From contig JAWQEG010001240.1 in NCBI GenBank assembly GCA_033782935.1, positions 62,001 through 126,000 on the forward strand: a DNA stretch of 64,000 bases, given 5' to 3'. The notes below the pieces were generated by a model. That model was not told where the DNA came from, ran no database searches, and was given only the letters and a program-made list of their open reading frames with translations. Both the position numbers and the translations under genes were made by a program. This document shows, piece by piece, positions 23,701 to 35,970 of this stretch (positions within the stretch are counted from its first letter, which is position 1; each line of letters begins with the position of its first letter). The stretch comes from Petrolisthes cinctipes. Its lineage: Eukaryota > Arthropoda > Malacostraca > Decapoda > Porcellanidae.

Positions 23701-24155
23701 TAGGCTAAAAACATGCTACATGCTCAAAACATACTGAAAATCGATCTTTTAGGTGCACAAAAGTCGATATGTGCATGCATCTTCAGTACCCGTTTATATC
23801 TCAAATTCAGGCTCAAAACACCCGAAAATTCAATATTTTGGGGTCCCAGAAGCAATCTGTACATGCCTACTCAGTGTTAGAGTATTTTCAAAATACAGGC
23901 CCAAAACATGCTGAAAATCGATATTTTAGATGCCCAAAGTCAACATGTGCATGTATCTTCTGTACCCGTTTATATCTCAAATTCAGACTCAAAACACCCG
24001 AAAATTCAATATTTTGGGGTCCCAGAAGCAATCTGTACATGCCTACTCAGTGCTAGAATATTTTCAAAATATAGGCTAAAAACATGCTAAAAATCGATCT
24101 TTTAGGTGCCAATAAGTCTATATCTCAAATTCAGTCCCAAAACACCCGAAAATTC
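20790..24155 (+). repeat. Tandem duplication, period about 1,685 bp
   Basis: Copy 1 is about 20,790-22,475 and copy 2 about 22,476-24,155. The offset is 1,687 bp at the left and 1,685 bp after two single-base losses in copy 2 (AACACCGAAAATTC and CTAAAAACGATC). Shared private variants are AGTCGATTTGTG, CAATATATTG, AAGACAATATG, TACCTGTTTAT, GTCAACATGTG, CAGACTCAAAAC, AATAAGTCTATATC and the chimeric junction CATGCTACATGCTC. Divergence is visibly higher than in the 2,171 bp duplication. Confidence 0.83.
22018..22045 (+). repeat. C2/A1 chimeric junction (copy 1)
   Basis: The sequence passes from the C2 second half (GGCTAAAAACATGCT) straight into the A1 second half (ACATGCTCAAAACATACTG). The motif CATGCT (22,027-22,032) recurs at once in ACATGCTC, so the join is probably a short-homology event that removed the rest of C2 and the first half of A1. 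The same join lies at 23,712-23,725, copied by the 1,685 bp duplication. Confidence 0.8.
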
Positions 24156-24775
24156 GATATTTAGGGGTCCCAGAAGCGATCTGTACATGCCTACTCCGTG
24201 TTAGAGTATTTTCAAAATACAGGCTCAAAACATACTGAAAATCGATCTTTTAGGTGCACAAAAGTCGATATGTGCATGCATCTTCAGTACCCATTTATAT
24301 CTCAAATTCAGGCTCAAAACACCCGAAAATTCAATATTTTGGGGTCCCAGAAGCAATCTGTACATGCCTACTCAGTGTTAGAGTATTTTCAAAATACAGG
24401 CCCAAAACATGCTGAAAATCTATATTTTAGATGCCCAAAGTCAATATGTGCATGTATCTTCTGTACCCGTTTATATCTCAAATTCAGGCTAAAAACACCC
24501 GAAAATTCAATATTTTGGGGTCCCAGAAGCAATCTGTACTTGCCTACACAGTGCTAGAATATTTTCAAAATATAGGCTAAAAACATGCTAAAAATCGACA
24601 TTTCAGGTGCCAAAAAATCGATATCTCAAATTCAGTCCCAAAACACCCGAAAATTCGATATTTAGAGGTCCCAGAAGCGATCTGCACATGCCTTCTCCGT
24701 GTTAGAGTATTTTCAAAATACAGGCCAAAAACATACTGAAAATCGATCTTATAGGTGCCCAAAAGTCGATATGTG

Positions 24776-26000
24776 CATGTATCTTCTGTACCCGTTTATA
24801 TCTCAAATTCAGGCTCAAAACACCCGAAAATTCAATATTTTGGGGTCCCAGAAGCAATCTGTACATGCCTACTCAGTGCTAGAATATTTTCAAAATATAG
24901 GCTGAAAACATGCAAAAAATCGATCTTTTAGGTGCCAAAAAGTCGATATCTCAAATTCAGTCCCAAAACACCCGAAAATTCGATATTTAGGGGTCCCAGA
25001 AGCGATCTCTACATGCCTACTCCGTGTTAGAGTATTTTCAAAATATATGCTCAAAACATACTGAAAATCGATCTTTTAGGTGCACAAAAGTCGATATGTG
25101 CATGCATCTTCAGTACCCGTTTATATCTAAAATTCAAGCTCAAAACACCCGAAAATTCAATATTTTGGGGTCCCAGATGCAATCTGTACATGCCTACTCA
25201 GTGTTAGAGTATTTTCAAAATACAGGCCCAAAACATGCTGAAAATCGATATTTTAGATGCCCAAAGTCAATATCTGCATGTATCTTCTGTACCCGTTTAT
25301 ATCTCAAATTCAGGCTCAAAACACCCGAAAATTCAATATTTTGGGGTCCCAGAAGCAATCTGTACATGCCTACACAGTGCTAGAATATTTTCAAAATATA
25401 GGCTAAAAACATGCTAAAAATCGACATTTTAGGTGCCAAAAAATCGATATCTCAAATTCAGTCCCCAAACACCCAAAAATACGATATTTAGAGGTCCCAG
25501 AAGGTATCTGTACATGCCTACTCCGTGTTAGAGTATTTTCAAAATACAGGCCAAAAACATACTGAAAATCGATCTTTTAGGTGCCCAAAAGTCGATATGT
25601 GCATGCATCTTCTGTACCCGTTTATATCTCAAATTCTGGCCCTATACACCCGAAAATTCGATATTTTGGGGTCCCAGAAGCGATCTGTACATGCCTACTC
25701 CGTGTTAGAGTATTTTCAAAATACAGGCCCAAAACATGTTGAAAATCGATATTTTTTGTGCCCAAAGTCAATATGTGCATGTATCTTCTGTACCCGTTTA
25801 TATCTCAAATTCAGGCTCAAAACACCCGAAAATTCAATATTTTGGGGTCCCTGAAGCAATCTGTACAGTGCTAGAATATTTTCAAAATATAGGCTAAAAA
25901 CATGCTAAAAATCGATCTTTTAGGTGCCAAAAAGTCGATATCTCAAATTCAGTCCCAAAACACCCGAAAATTCGATATTTAGGGGTCCCAGAAGCAATCT
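24776..26000 (+). repeat. Dispersed block, partner 43,642-44,866 (offset 18,866)
   Basis: Shared rare variants are GGCTGAAAACATGCAAAAAATCG (in two parts, 24,900 and 43,766), AAATATATGCTC, GTCCCCAAACACCC, AAATACGATATT, CCCTATACACCC and GTCCCTGAAGC. Copies differ by scattered changes such as AAAATACAGG/AAAATTCAGG in B2 (25,720/44,586). Confidence 0.78.
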
Positions 26001-26429
26001 GTACCTGCCTACTCAGTGCTAGAATATTTTCAAAATATAGGCTAAAAACATGCTAGAAATCGATCTTTTAGGTGCCAAAAAGTCGATATCTCAAATTCAG
26101 TCCCAAAACACCCGAAAATTCGATATTTAGGGGTCCCAGAAGCGATCTGTACATGCCTACTCCGTGTTAGAGTATTTTCAAAATACATGCTCAAAACATA
26201 CTGAAAATCAATCTTTTAGGTGCACAAAAGTCGATATGTGCATGCATCTTCAGTACCCGTTTATATCTCAAATTCAGGCTCAAAACACCCGAAAATTCAA
26301 TATTTTGGGGTCCCAGAAGCAATCTGTACATGCCTACTCAGTGTTAGAGTATTTTCAAAATACAGGCCCAAAACATGCTGAAAATCGATATTTTAGATGC
26401 CCAAAGTCAATATGTGCATGTATCATCTG

Positions 26430-29400
26430 TACCCGTTTATATCTCAAATTCAGGCTCAAAACACCCGAAAATTGAATATTTTGGGGTCCCAGAAGCAATC
26501 TGTACATGCCTACACAGTGCTAGAATATTTTCAAAATATAGGCTAAAAACATGCTGAAAATCGATATTTTAGGTGACAAAAAATCGATATCTCAAATTCA
26601 GTCCCAAAACACCCAAAAATTCGATATTTAGAGGTCCTAGAAGGTATCTGTACATGCCTACTCCGTGTTAGAGTATTTTCAAAATACAGGCCAAAAACAT
26701 ACTGAAAATCGATCTTTTAGGTGCACAAAAGTCGATATGTGCATGCATCTTCTGTACCCGTTTATATCTCAAATTCTGGCCCTAAACACCCAAAAATTCG
26801 ATATTTTGGTTTCCCAGAAGCGATCTGTACATGCCTGGCACTCCGTGTTTGAGTATTTTCAAAATTCAGGCCCAAAACATGCTGAAAATCGATCTTTTAG
26901 GTGCACAAAAGTCGATATGTGCATGCATCTTCAGTACCCATTTATATCTCAAATTCAGGCTCAAAACACCCGAAAATTCAATATTTTGGGGTCCCAGAAG
27001 CAATCTGTACATGCCTACTCCGTGTTAGAGTATTTTCAAAATACAGGCCAAAAACATACTGAAAATCTATCTTTTAGGTGCCCAAAAGTCGATATGTGCA
27101 TGCAACTTCTGTACCCGTTTATATCTCAAATTCTGGCCCTAAACACCCGAAAATTCGATCTTTTGGGGTCCCAGAAGCGATCTGTACATGCCTACTCCGT
27201 GTTAGAGTATTTTCAAAATTCAGGCCCAAAACATGCTGAAAATCAATATTTTTGGTGCCCAAAGTCAATATGTGCATGTATCTTCTGTACCCGTTTATAT
27301 CTCAAATTCAGGCTCAAAAACACCCGAAAATTCAATATTTTGGGGTCCCAGAAGCAATCTGTACATGCCTACTCAGTGCTATAATATTTTCAAAATATAG
27401 GCTAAAAACATGCTAAAAATCGATCTTTTAGGTGCCAAAAAGTCGATATCTCAAATTCAGTCCCAAAACACTCGAAAATTCGATATTTAGGGGTCCCAAA
27501 AGCGATCTGTACATGCCTACTCCATGTTAGAGTATTTTCAAAATACATGCTCAAAACATACTGAAAATCGATATTTTAGGTGCACAAAAGTCGATATGTG
27601 CATGTATCTTCAGTACCCGTTTATATCTCAAATTCAGTCTCAAAACACCCGAAAATTCAATATTTTGGGGTCCCAGAAGCAATCTGTACATGCCTACTCA
27701 GTGTTAAAGTATTTTCAAAATTCAGGCCCAAAACATGCTGAAAATCGATCTTTTAGGTGCACAAAAGTCGATATGTGCATGGGTCTTCAGTACCCGTTTA
27801 TATCTCAAATTCAGGCTCAAAACACCCGAAAATTCGATATTTTGGGGTCCCAGAAGGTATCTGTACATGCCTACTCCGTGTTAGAGTATTTTCAAAATTC
27901 AGGCCCAAAACATGCTGAAAATCGATATTTTTGGTGCCCAAAGTCAATATGTGCATGTATCTTTTGTACCCGTTTATATCTCAAATTCAGGCTCAAAACA
28001 ACCGAAAATTCAATATTTTGGGGTCCCAGAAGCAATCTGTACATGCCTACTCAGTGCTAGAATATTTTCAAAATATAGGCTAAAAACATGCTAAAAATCG
28101 ATCTTTTAGGTGCCAAAAAGTCGATATCTCAAATTCAGTCCCAAAACACCCGAAAATTCGATATTTAGGGGTCCCAGAAGCGATCTGTACATGCCTACTC
28201 CGTGTTAGAGTATTTTCAAAATACATGCTCAAAACATACTGAAAATCGATCTTTTAGGTGCACAAAAGTCGATATGTGCATGCATCTTCAGTACCCGTTT
28301 AAATCTCAAATTCAGGCTCAAAACACCCGAAAATTCAATATTTTGGGGTCCCAGAAGCATTCTGTACATGCCTACTCTGTGTTAGAGTATTTTCAAAATA
28401 CAGGCCCAAAACATGCTGAAAATCGATAATTTAAATGCCCAAAGTCAATATGTGCATGTATCTTCTGTACACGTTTATATCTCAAATTCAGGCTCAAAAC
28501 ACCCGAAAATTCAATATTTTGGGGTCCCAGAAGCAATCTGTACATGCCTACACAGTGCTAGAATATTTTCAAAATATAGGCTAAAAACATGCTAAAATTC
28601 GACATTTTAGGTGCCAAAAATCGATATCTCAAATTCAGTCCCAAAACACCCGAACATTCGATATTTAGGGGTCCCAGAAGCGATCTGTACATGCCTACTC
28701 CGTGTTAGAGTATTTTCAAAATACATGCTCAAAACATACTGAAAATCGATCTTTTAGGTGCACAAAAGTCGATATGTGCATGCATCTTCAGTACCCGTTT
28801 ATATCTCAAATTCAGGCTCAAAACACCCGAAAATTCAATATTTTGGGGTCCCAGAAGCAATCTGTACATGCCTACTCAGTGTTAAAGTATTTTCAAAATA
28901 CAGGCCCAAAACATGCTGAAAATCGATATTTTAGATGCCCAAAGTCAATATGTGCATGTATCTTCTATACCCGTTTATATCTCAAATTCAGGCTCAAAAC
29001 ACCCGAAAATTCAATATTTTGGGGTCCCAGAAGCAATCTGTACATGCCTACACAGTGCTAGAATATTTTCAAAATATAGGCTAAAAACATGCTAAAAATC
29101 GACATTTTAGGTGCCAAAAAATCGATATATCAAATTCAGTCCCAAAACACCCGAAAATTCGATATTTAGAGGTCCCAGAAGGTATCTGTACATGCCTACT
29201 CCGTGTTAGAGTATTTTCAAAATACAGGCCAAAAACATACTGAAAATCGATCTTTTAGGTGCCCAAAAGTCGATATGTGCATGCATCTTCTGTACCCGTT
29301 TATATCTCAAATTCTGTCCCTAAACACCCGAAAATTCGATATTTTGGGGTCCCAGAAGCGATCTGTACATGCCTACTCCGTGTTAAAGTATTTTCAAAAT

Positions 29401-29543
29401 TCAGGCCCAAAACATGCTGAAAATCGATATTTTTGGTGCCCAAAGTCAATATGTGCATGTATCTTCTGTACCCGTTTATATCTCAAATTCAGGCTCAAAA
29501 CACCCGAAAATTCAATATTTTGGGGTCCCAGAAGCAATCTGTA
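26430..29543 (+). repeat. Dispersed block, partner 40,616-43,729 (offset 14,186)
   Basis: About 3.1 kb that recurs with a constant offset of 14,186 bp. Shared rare variants are TTGAATATTTTGG, GGTGACAAAAAATC, TTTTGGTTTCCC, the GGC insertion in CATGCCTGGCACTCC, GAAAATCTATC, CAAAAACACCCG, CATGGGTCTTCAG, CTTTTGTACCC and GATAATTTAAATGCC. Private changes separate the copies, for example CCTAGAAGG/CCTACAAGG and GCTAAAATTCG/GCTAAAAATCG. The copies end where 29,544 enters the GTATAGTGCTTG junction and 43,730 continues as normal C2. Confidence 0.82.
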
Positions 29544-32392
29544 TAGTGCTTGAATATTTTCAAAATATAGGCTAAAAACATGCTAAAAATCGATCTTTTA
29601 GGTGCCAAAAAGTCGATATCTCAAATTCAGTCCCAAAACACCCGAAAATTCGATATTTAGGGGTCCCAGAAGCGATCTGTACATGCCTACTCCGTGTTAG
29701 AGTATTTTCAAAATACATGCTCAAAACATACTGAAAATCGATCTTTTAGGTGCACAAAAGTCGATATGTGCATACATCTTCAGTACCCGATTATATCTCA
29801 AATTCAGGCTCAAAACACCCAAAAATTCGATATTTTGGGGTCCCAGAAGCAATCTGTACATGCCTACTCAGTGTTAGAGTATTTTCAAAATACAGGCCAA
29901 AAACATACTGAAAATCGATCTTTTAGGTGCCCAAAAGTCGATATGTGCATGCATCTTCTGTACACGTTTATATCTCAAATTCTGGCCCTAAACACCCGAA
30001 AATTCGATATTTTGGGGTCCCAGAAGCGATCTGTACATGCCTACTCAGTGTTAGAGTATTTTCAAAATTCAGTCCCAAAACATGCTGAAAATCGATATTT
30101 TTGGTGCCCAAAAGTCGATATGTGCATGCATCTTCTGTACACGTTTATATCTCAAATTCTGGCCCTAAACACCCGAAAATTCGATATTTTGGGGTCCCAG
30201 AAGCAATCTGTACATGCCTACTCAGTGCTAGAATATTTTCAAAATATAGGCTAAAAACATGCTAAAAATCGATCTTTTAGGTGCCAAAAAGTCGATATCT
30301 CAAATTCAGTCCCAAAACACCCGAAAATTCGATATTTAGGGGTCCCAGAAGCGATCTGTACATGCCTACTCCGTGTTAGAGTATTTTCAAAATACATGCT
30401 CAAAACATACTGAAAATCGATCTTTTAGGTGCACAAAAGTCGATATGTGCATGCATCTTCAGTACCCGTTTAAATCTCAAATTCAGGCTCAAAACACCCG
30501 AAAATTCAATATTTTGGGGTCCCAGAAGCATTCTGTACATGCCTACTCTGTGTTAGAGTATTTTCAAAATACAGGCCCAAAACATGCTGAAAATCGATAA
30601 TTTAAATGCCCAAAGTCAATATGTGCATGTATCTTCTGTACACGTTTATATCTCAAATTCAGGCTCAAAACACCCGAAAATTCAATATTTTGGGGTCCCA
30701 GAAGCAATCTGTACATGCCTACACAGTGCTAGAATATTTTCAAAATATAGGCTAAAAACATGCTAAAATTCGACATTTTAGGTGCCAAAAATCGATATCT
30801 CAAATTCAGTCCCAAAACACCCGAACATTCGATATTTAGGGGTCCCAGAAGCGATCTGTACATGCCTACTCCGTGTTAGAGTATTTTCAAAATACATGCT
30901 CAAAACATACTGAAAATCGATCTTTTAGGTGCACAAAAGTCGATATGTGCATGCATCTTCAGTACCCGTTTATATCTCAAATTCAGGCTCAAAACACCCG
31001 AAAATTCAATATTTTGGGGTCCCAGAAGCAATCTGTACATGCCTACTCAGTGTTAAAGTATTTTCAAAATACAGGCCCAAAACATGCTGAAAATCGATAT
31101 TTTAGATGCCCAAAGTCAATATGTGCATGTATCTTCTATACCCGTTTATATCTCAAATTCAGGCTCAAAACACCCGAAAATTCAATATTTTGGGGTCCCA
31201 GAAGCAATCTGTACATGCCTACACAGTGCTAGAATATTTTCAAAATATAGGCTAAAAACATGCTAAAAATCGACATTTTAGGTGCCAAAAAATCGATATA
31301 TCAAATTCAGTCCCAAAACACCCGAAAATTCGATATTTAGAGGTCCCAGAAGGTATCTGTACATGCCTACTCCGTGTTAGAGTATTTTCAAAATACAGGC
31401 CAAAAACATACTGAAAATCGATCTTTTAGGTGCCCAAAAGTCGATATGTGCATGCATCTTCTGTACCCGTTTATATCTCAAATTCTGTCCCTAAACACCC
31501 GAAAATTCGATATTTTGGGGTCCCAGAAGCGATCTGTACATGCCTACTCCGTGTTAAAGTATTTTCAAAATTCAGGCCCAAAACATGCTGAAAATCGATA
31601 TTTTTGGTGCCCAAAGTCAATATGTGCATGTATCTTCTGTACCCGTTTATATCTCAAATTCAGGCTCAAAACACCCGAAAATTCAATATTTTGGGGTCCC
31701 AGAAGCAATCTGTATAGTGCTTGAATATTTTCAAAATATAGGCTAAAAACATGCTAAAAATCGATCTTTTAGGTGCCAAAAAGTCGATATCTCAAATTCA
31801 GTCCCAAAACACCCGAAAATTCGATATTTAGGGGTCCCAGAAGCGATCTGTACATGCCTACTCCGTGTTAGAGTATTTTCAAAATACATGCTCAAAACAT
31901 ACTGAAAATCGATCTTTTAGGTGCACAAAAGTCGATATGTGCATACATCTTCAGTACCCGATTATATCTCAAATTCAGGCTCAAAACACCCAAAAATTCG
32001 ATATTTTGGGGTCCCAGAAGCAATCTGTACATGCCTACTCAGTGTTAGAGTATTTTCAAAATACAGGCCAAAAACATACTGAAAATCGATCTTTTAGGTG
32101 CCCAAAAGTCGATATGTGCATGCATCTTCTGTACACGTTTATATCTCAAATTCTGGCCCTAAACACCCGAAAATTCGATATTTTGGGGTCCCAGAAGCGA
32201 TCTGTACATGCCTACTCAGTGTTAGAGTATTTTCAAAATTCAGTCCCAAAACATGCTGAAAATCGATATTTTTGGTGCCCAAAAGTCGATATGTGCATGC
32301 ATCTTCTGTACACGTTTATATCTCAAATTCTGGCCCTAAACACCCGAAAATTCGATATTTTGGGGTCCCAGAAGCAATCTGTACATGCCTAC
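28013..32392 (+). repeat. Tandem duplication, period 2,171 bp
   Basis: Copy 1 is 28,013-30,183 and copy 2 is 30,184-32,354, with 38 bp of a further repeat. I saw no difference between the copies in the parts I compared, including the rare variants GTTTAAATCTC, GATAATTTAAATGCC, GCTAAAATTCGAC, CCGAACATTCG, CTTCTATACCC, GTATAGTGCTTG and GTGCATACATC. The left edge is the mismatch 28,012/30,183 and the right edge 30,222/32,393. It appears to be the youngest event in the window. Confidence 0.88.
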
Positions 32393-33850
32393 ACAGTGCT
32401 AGAATATTTTCAAAATATAGGCTAAAAACATGCTAAAAATCGACATTTTAGGTGCCAAAAATCGATATCTCAAATTCAGTCCCAAAACACCCGAAAATTC
32501 GATATTTAGGGGTCCCAGAAGCGATCTGTACATGCCTACTCCGTGTTAGAGTATTTTCAAAATACATGCTCAAAACATACTGAAAATCGATCTTTTAGGT
32601 GCAAAAAAGTCGATATGTGCATGCATCTTCAGTACCCGTTTATATCTCAAATTCAGGCTCAAAACACCCGAAAATTCAATATTTTGGGGTCCCAGAAGCA
32701 ATCTGTACATGCCTACTCAGTGTTAAAGTATTTTCAAAATACAGGCCCAAAACATGCTGAAAATCGATATTTTAGATGCCCAAAGTCAATATGTGCATGT
32801 GCCTTCTATACCCGTTTATATCTCAAATTCAGGCTCAAAACACCCGAAAATTCAATATTTTGGGGCCCCAGAAGCAATCTGTACATGCCTACACAGTGCT
32901 AGAATATTTTCAAAATATAGGCTAAAAACATGCTAAAAATCGACATTTTAGGTGCCTAATAATCGATATATCAAATTCAGTCCCAAAACACCCGAAAATT
33001 CGATATTTAGAGGTCCCAGAAGGTATCTGTACATGCCTACTCCGTGTTAGAGTATTTTCAAAATACAGGCCAAAAACATACTGAAAATCGATCTTTTAGG
33101 TGCCCAAAAGTCGATATGTGCATGCATCTTCTGTACCCGTTTATATCTCAAATTCTGGCCCTAAACACCCGAAAATTCGATATTTTGGGGTCCCAGAAGC
33201 GATCTGTACATGCCTACTCCGTGTTAAAGTATTTTCAAAATTCAGGCCCAAAACATGCTGAAAATCGATATTTTTGGTGCCCAAAGTCAATATGTGCATG
33301 TATCTTCTGTACCCGTTTATATCTCAAATTCAGGCTCAAAACACCCGAAAATTCAATATTTTGGGGTCCCAGAAGCAATCTGTACAGTGCTAGAATATTT
33401 TCAAAATATAGGCTAAAAACATGCTAAAAATCGATCTTTTAGGTGCCAAAAAGTCGATATCTCAAATTCAGTCCCAAAACACCCGAAAATTCGATATTTA
33501 GGGGTCCCAGAAGCGATCTGTACATGCCTACTCCGTGTTAGAGTATTTTCAAAATACATGCTCAAAACATACTGAAAATCGATCTTTTAGGTGCACAAAA
33601 GTCGATATGTGCATGCATCTTCAGTACCCGATTATATCTCAAATTCAGGCTCAAAACACCCAAAAATTCGATATTTTGGGGTCCCAGAAGCAATCTGTAC
33701 ATGCCTACTCAGTGTTAGAGTATTTTCAAAATACAGGCCAAAAACATACTGAAAATCGATCTTTTAGGTGCCCAAAAGTCGATATGTGCATGCATCTTCT
33801 GTACACGTTTATATCTCAAATTCTGGCCCTAAACACCCGAAAATTCGATA

Positions 33851-34701
33851 TTTTGGGGTCCCAGAAGCAATCTGTACTTGCCTACACAGTGCTAGAATAT
33901 TTTCAAAATATAGGCTAAAAACATGCTAAAAATCGACATTTCAGGTGCCAAAAAATCGATATCTCAAATTCAGTCCCAAAACACCCGAAAATTCGATATT
34001 TAGAGGTCCCAGAAGCGATCTGTACATGCCTTCTCCGTGTTAGAGTATTTTCAAAATACAGGCCAAAAACATACTGAAAATCGATCTTATAGGTGCCCAA
34101 AAGTCGATATGTGCATGTATCTTCTGTACCCGTTTATATCTCAAATTCAGGCTCAAAACACCCGAAAATTCAATATTTTGGGGTCCCAGAAGCAATCTGT
34201 ACATGCCTACTCAGTGCTAGAATATTTTCAAAATATAGGCTGAAAACATGTAAAAAATCGATCTTTTAGGTGCCAAAAAGTCGATATCTCAAATTCAGTC
34301 CCAAAACACCCGAAAATTCGATAATTAGGGGTCCCAGAAGCGATCTGTACATGCCTACTCCGTGTTAGAGTATTTTCAAAATATATGCTCAAAACATACT
34401 GAAAATCGATCTTTTAGGTGCACAAAAGTCGATATGTGCATGCATCTTCAGTACCCGTTTATATCTCAAATTCAGGCTCAAAACACCCGAAAATTCAATA
34501 TTTTGGGGTCCCAGAAGCAATCTGTACATGCCTACTAAGTGTTAGAGTATTTTCAAAATACAGGCCCAAAACATGCTGAAAATCGATATTTTAGATGCCC
34601 AAAGTCAATATCTGCATGTATCTTCTGTACCCGTTTATATCTCAAATTCAGGCTCAAAACACCCGAAAATTCAATATTTTGGGGTCCCAGAAGCAATCTG
34701 T
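33851..34701 (+). repeat. Dispersed block, partners 24,513-25,363 and near 39,158
   Basis: Shared rare variants are GTACTTGCCTACACAG, ATCGACATTTCAGG, CATGCCTTCTCCG and ATCGATCTTATAGG. The match to 24,513-25,363 (offset 9,338) runs about 0.85 kb until C1 is replaced by a C with the 10 bp deletion (34,702). The third copy (about 39,158-39,526) shares the left part and then passes directly to a B1 carrying CAATATCTGCATG. Confidence 0.78.
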
Positions 34702-35970
34702 ACAGTGCTAGAATATTTTCAAAATATAGGCTAAAAACATGCTAAAAATCGATCTTTTAGGTGCCAAAAAGTCGATATCTCAAATTCAGTCCCAAAACAC
34801 CCAAAAAATTCGATATTTAGGGGTCCCAGAAGCGATCTGTACATGCCTACTCCGTGTTAGAGTATTTTCAAAATACATGCTCAAAACATACTGAAAATCG
34901 ATCTTTTAGGTGCACAAAAGTCGATATGTGCATGCATCTTCAGTACCCGATTATATCTCAAATTCAGGCTCAAAACACCCAAAAATTCGATATTTTGGGG
35001 TCCCAGAAGCAATCTGTACATGCCTACTCAGTGTTAGAGTATTTTCAAAATACAGGCCAAAAACATACTGAAAATCGATCTTTTAGGTGCCCAAAAGTCG
35101 ATATGTGCATGCATCTTCTGTACACGTTTATATCTCAAATTCTGGCCCTAAACACCCGAAAATTCGATATTTTGGGGTCCCAGAAGCGATCTGTACATGC
35201 CTACTCCGTGTTAGAGTATTTTCAAAATTCAGGCCCAAAACATGCTGAAAATCGATATTTTTGGTGCCCAATGTCAATATGTGCATGTATCTTCTGTACC
35301 CGTTTATATCTCAAATTCAGGCTCAAAACACCCGAAAATTCAATATTTTGGGGTCCCAGAAGCAATCTGTACATGCCTACTCAGTGCTAGAATATTTTCA
35401 AAATATAGGCTAAAAACATGCTAAAAATCGATCTTTTAGGTGCCAAAAAGTCGATATCTCAAATTCAGTCCCAAAACACCCGAAAATTCGATATTTAGGG
35501 GTCCCAGAAGCGATCTGTACATGCCTACTCCGTGTTAGAGTATTTTCAAAATACATGCTCAAAACATACTGAAAATCGATCTTTTAGGTGCACAAAAGTC
35601 GATATGTGCATGCATCTTCAGTACCCGTTTATATCTCAAATTCAGGCTCAAAACACCCGAAAATTCGATATTTTGGGGTCCCAGAAGCAATATGTACATG
35701 CCTACTCCGTGTTAGAGTATTTTCAAAATTCAGTCCCAAAACATGCTGAAAATCGATATTTTTGGTGCCCAAAGTCAATATGTGCATGTATCTTCTGTAC
35801 CCGTTTATATCTCAAATTCAGCCTCAAAACACCCGAAAATTCAATATTTTGGGGTCCCAGAAGCAATCTGTACATGCCTACACAGTGCTAGAATATTTTC
35901 AAAATATAGGCTAAAAACATGCTAAAAATCGACATTTTAGGTGCCAAAAAATCGATATCTCAAATTCAGT
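34640..35970 (+). repeat. Duplicated block, partner 36,959-38,289 (offset 2,319)
   Basis: Both copies hold an A1 with CCCGATTATATC, an A2, a B2 with GGTGCCCAATGTCAATATG, and further on GAAGCAATATGTACATG and CAGCCTCAAAAC. Edges are estimated from where monomer types stop matching. Confidence 0.72.

Larger units (their letters stand above)
13057..24155 (+). repeat. Zone 2: shortened and rearranged units
   Basis: Units here have lost monomers or parts of them. A-type monomers begin near 13519, 14020, 14520, 14845, 15336, 15975, 16476, 16976, 17301, 17792, 18293, 18470, 19288, 19789, 20290, 20615, 21106, 21607, 22791 and 23292. The 325 bp steps (such as 14520 to 14845) are A-C units without B. 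The 491 bp steps are trimers whose C has a 10 bp deletion. At 13195, 15651 and 18961 a C passes straight to B2 with no A2. A one-off 4 bp insertion, CATGCCGCATTACTCAG, lies near 19,162. The zone is mainly two tandem duplications of 2,456 and 1,685 bp periods. Confidence 0.85.
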
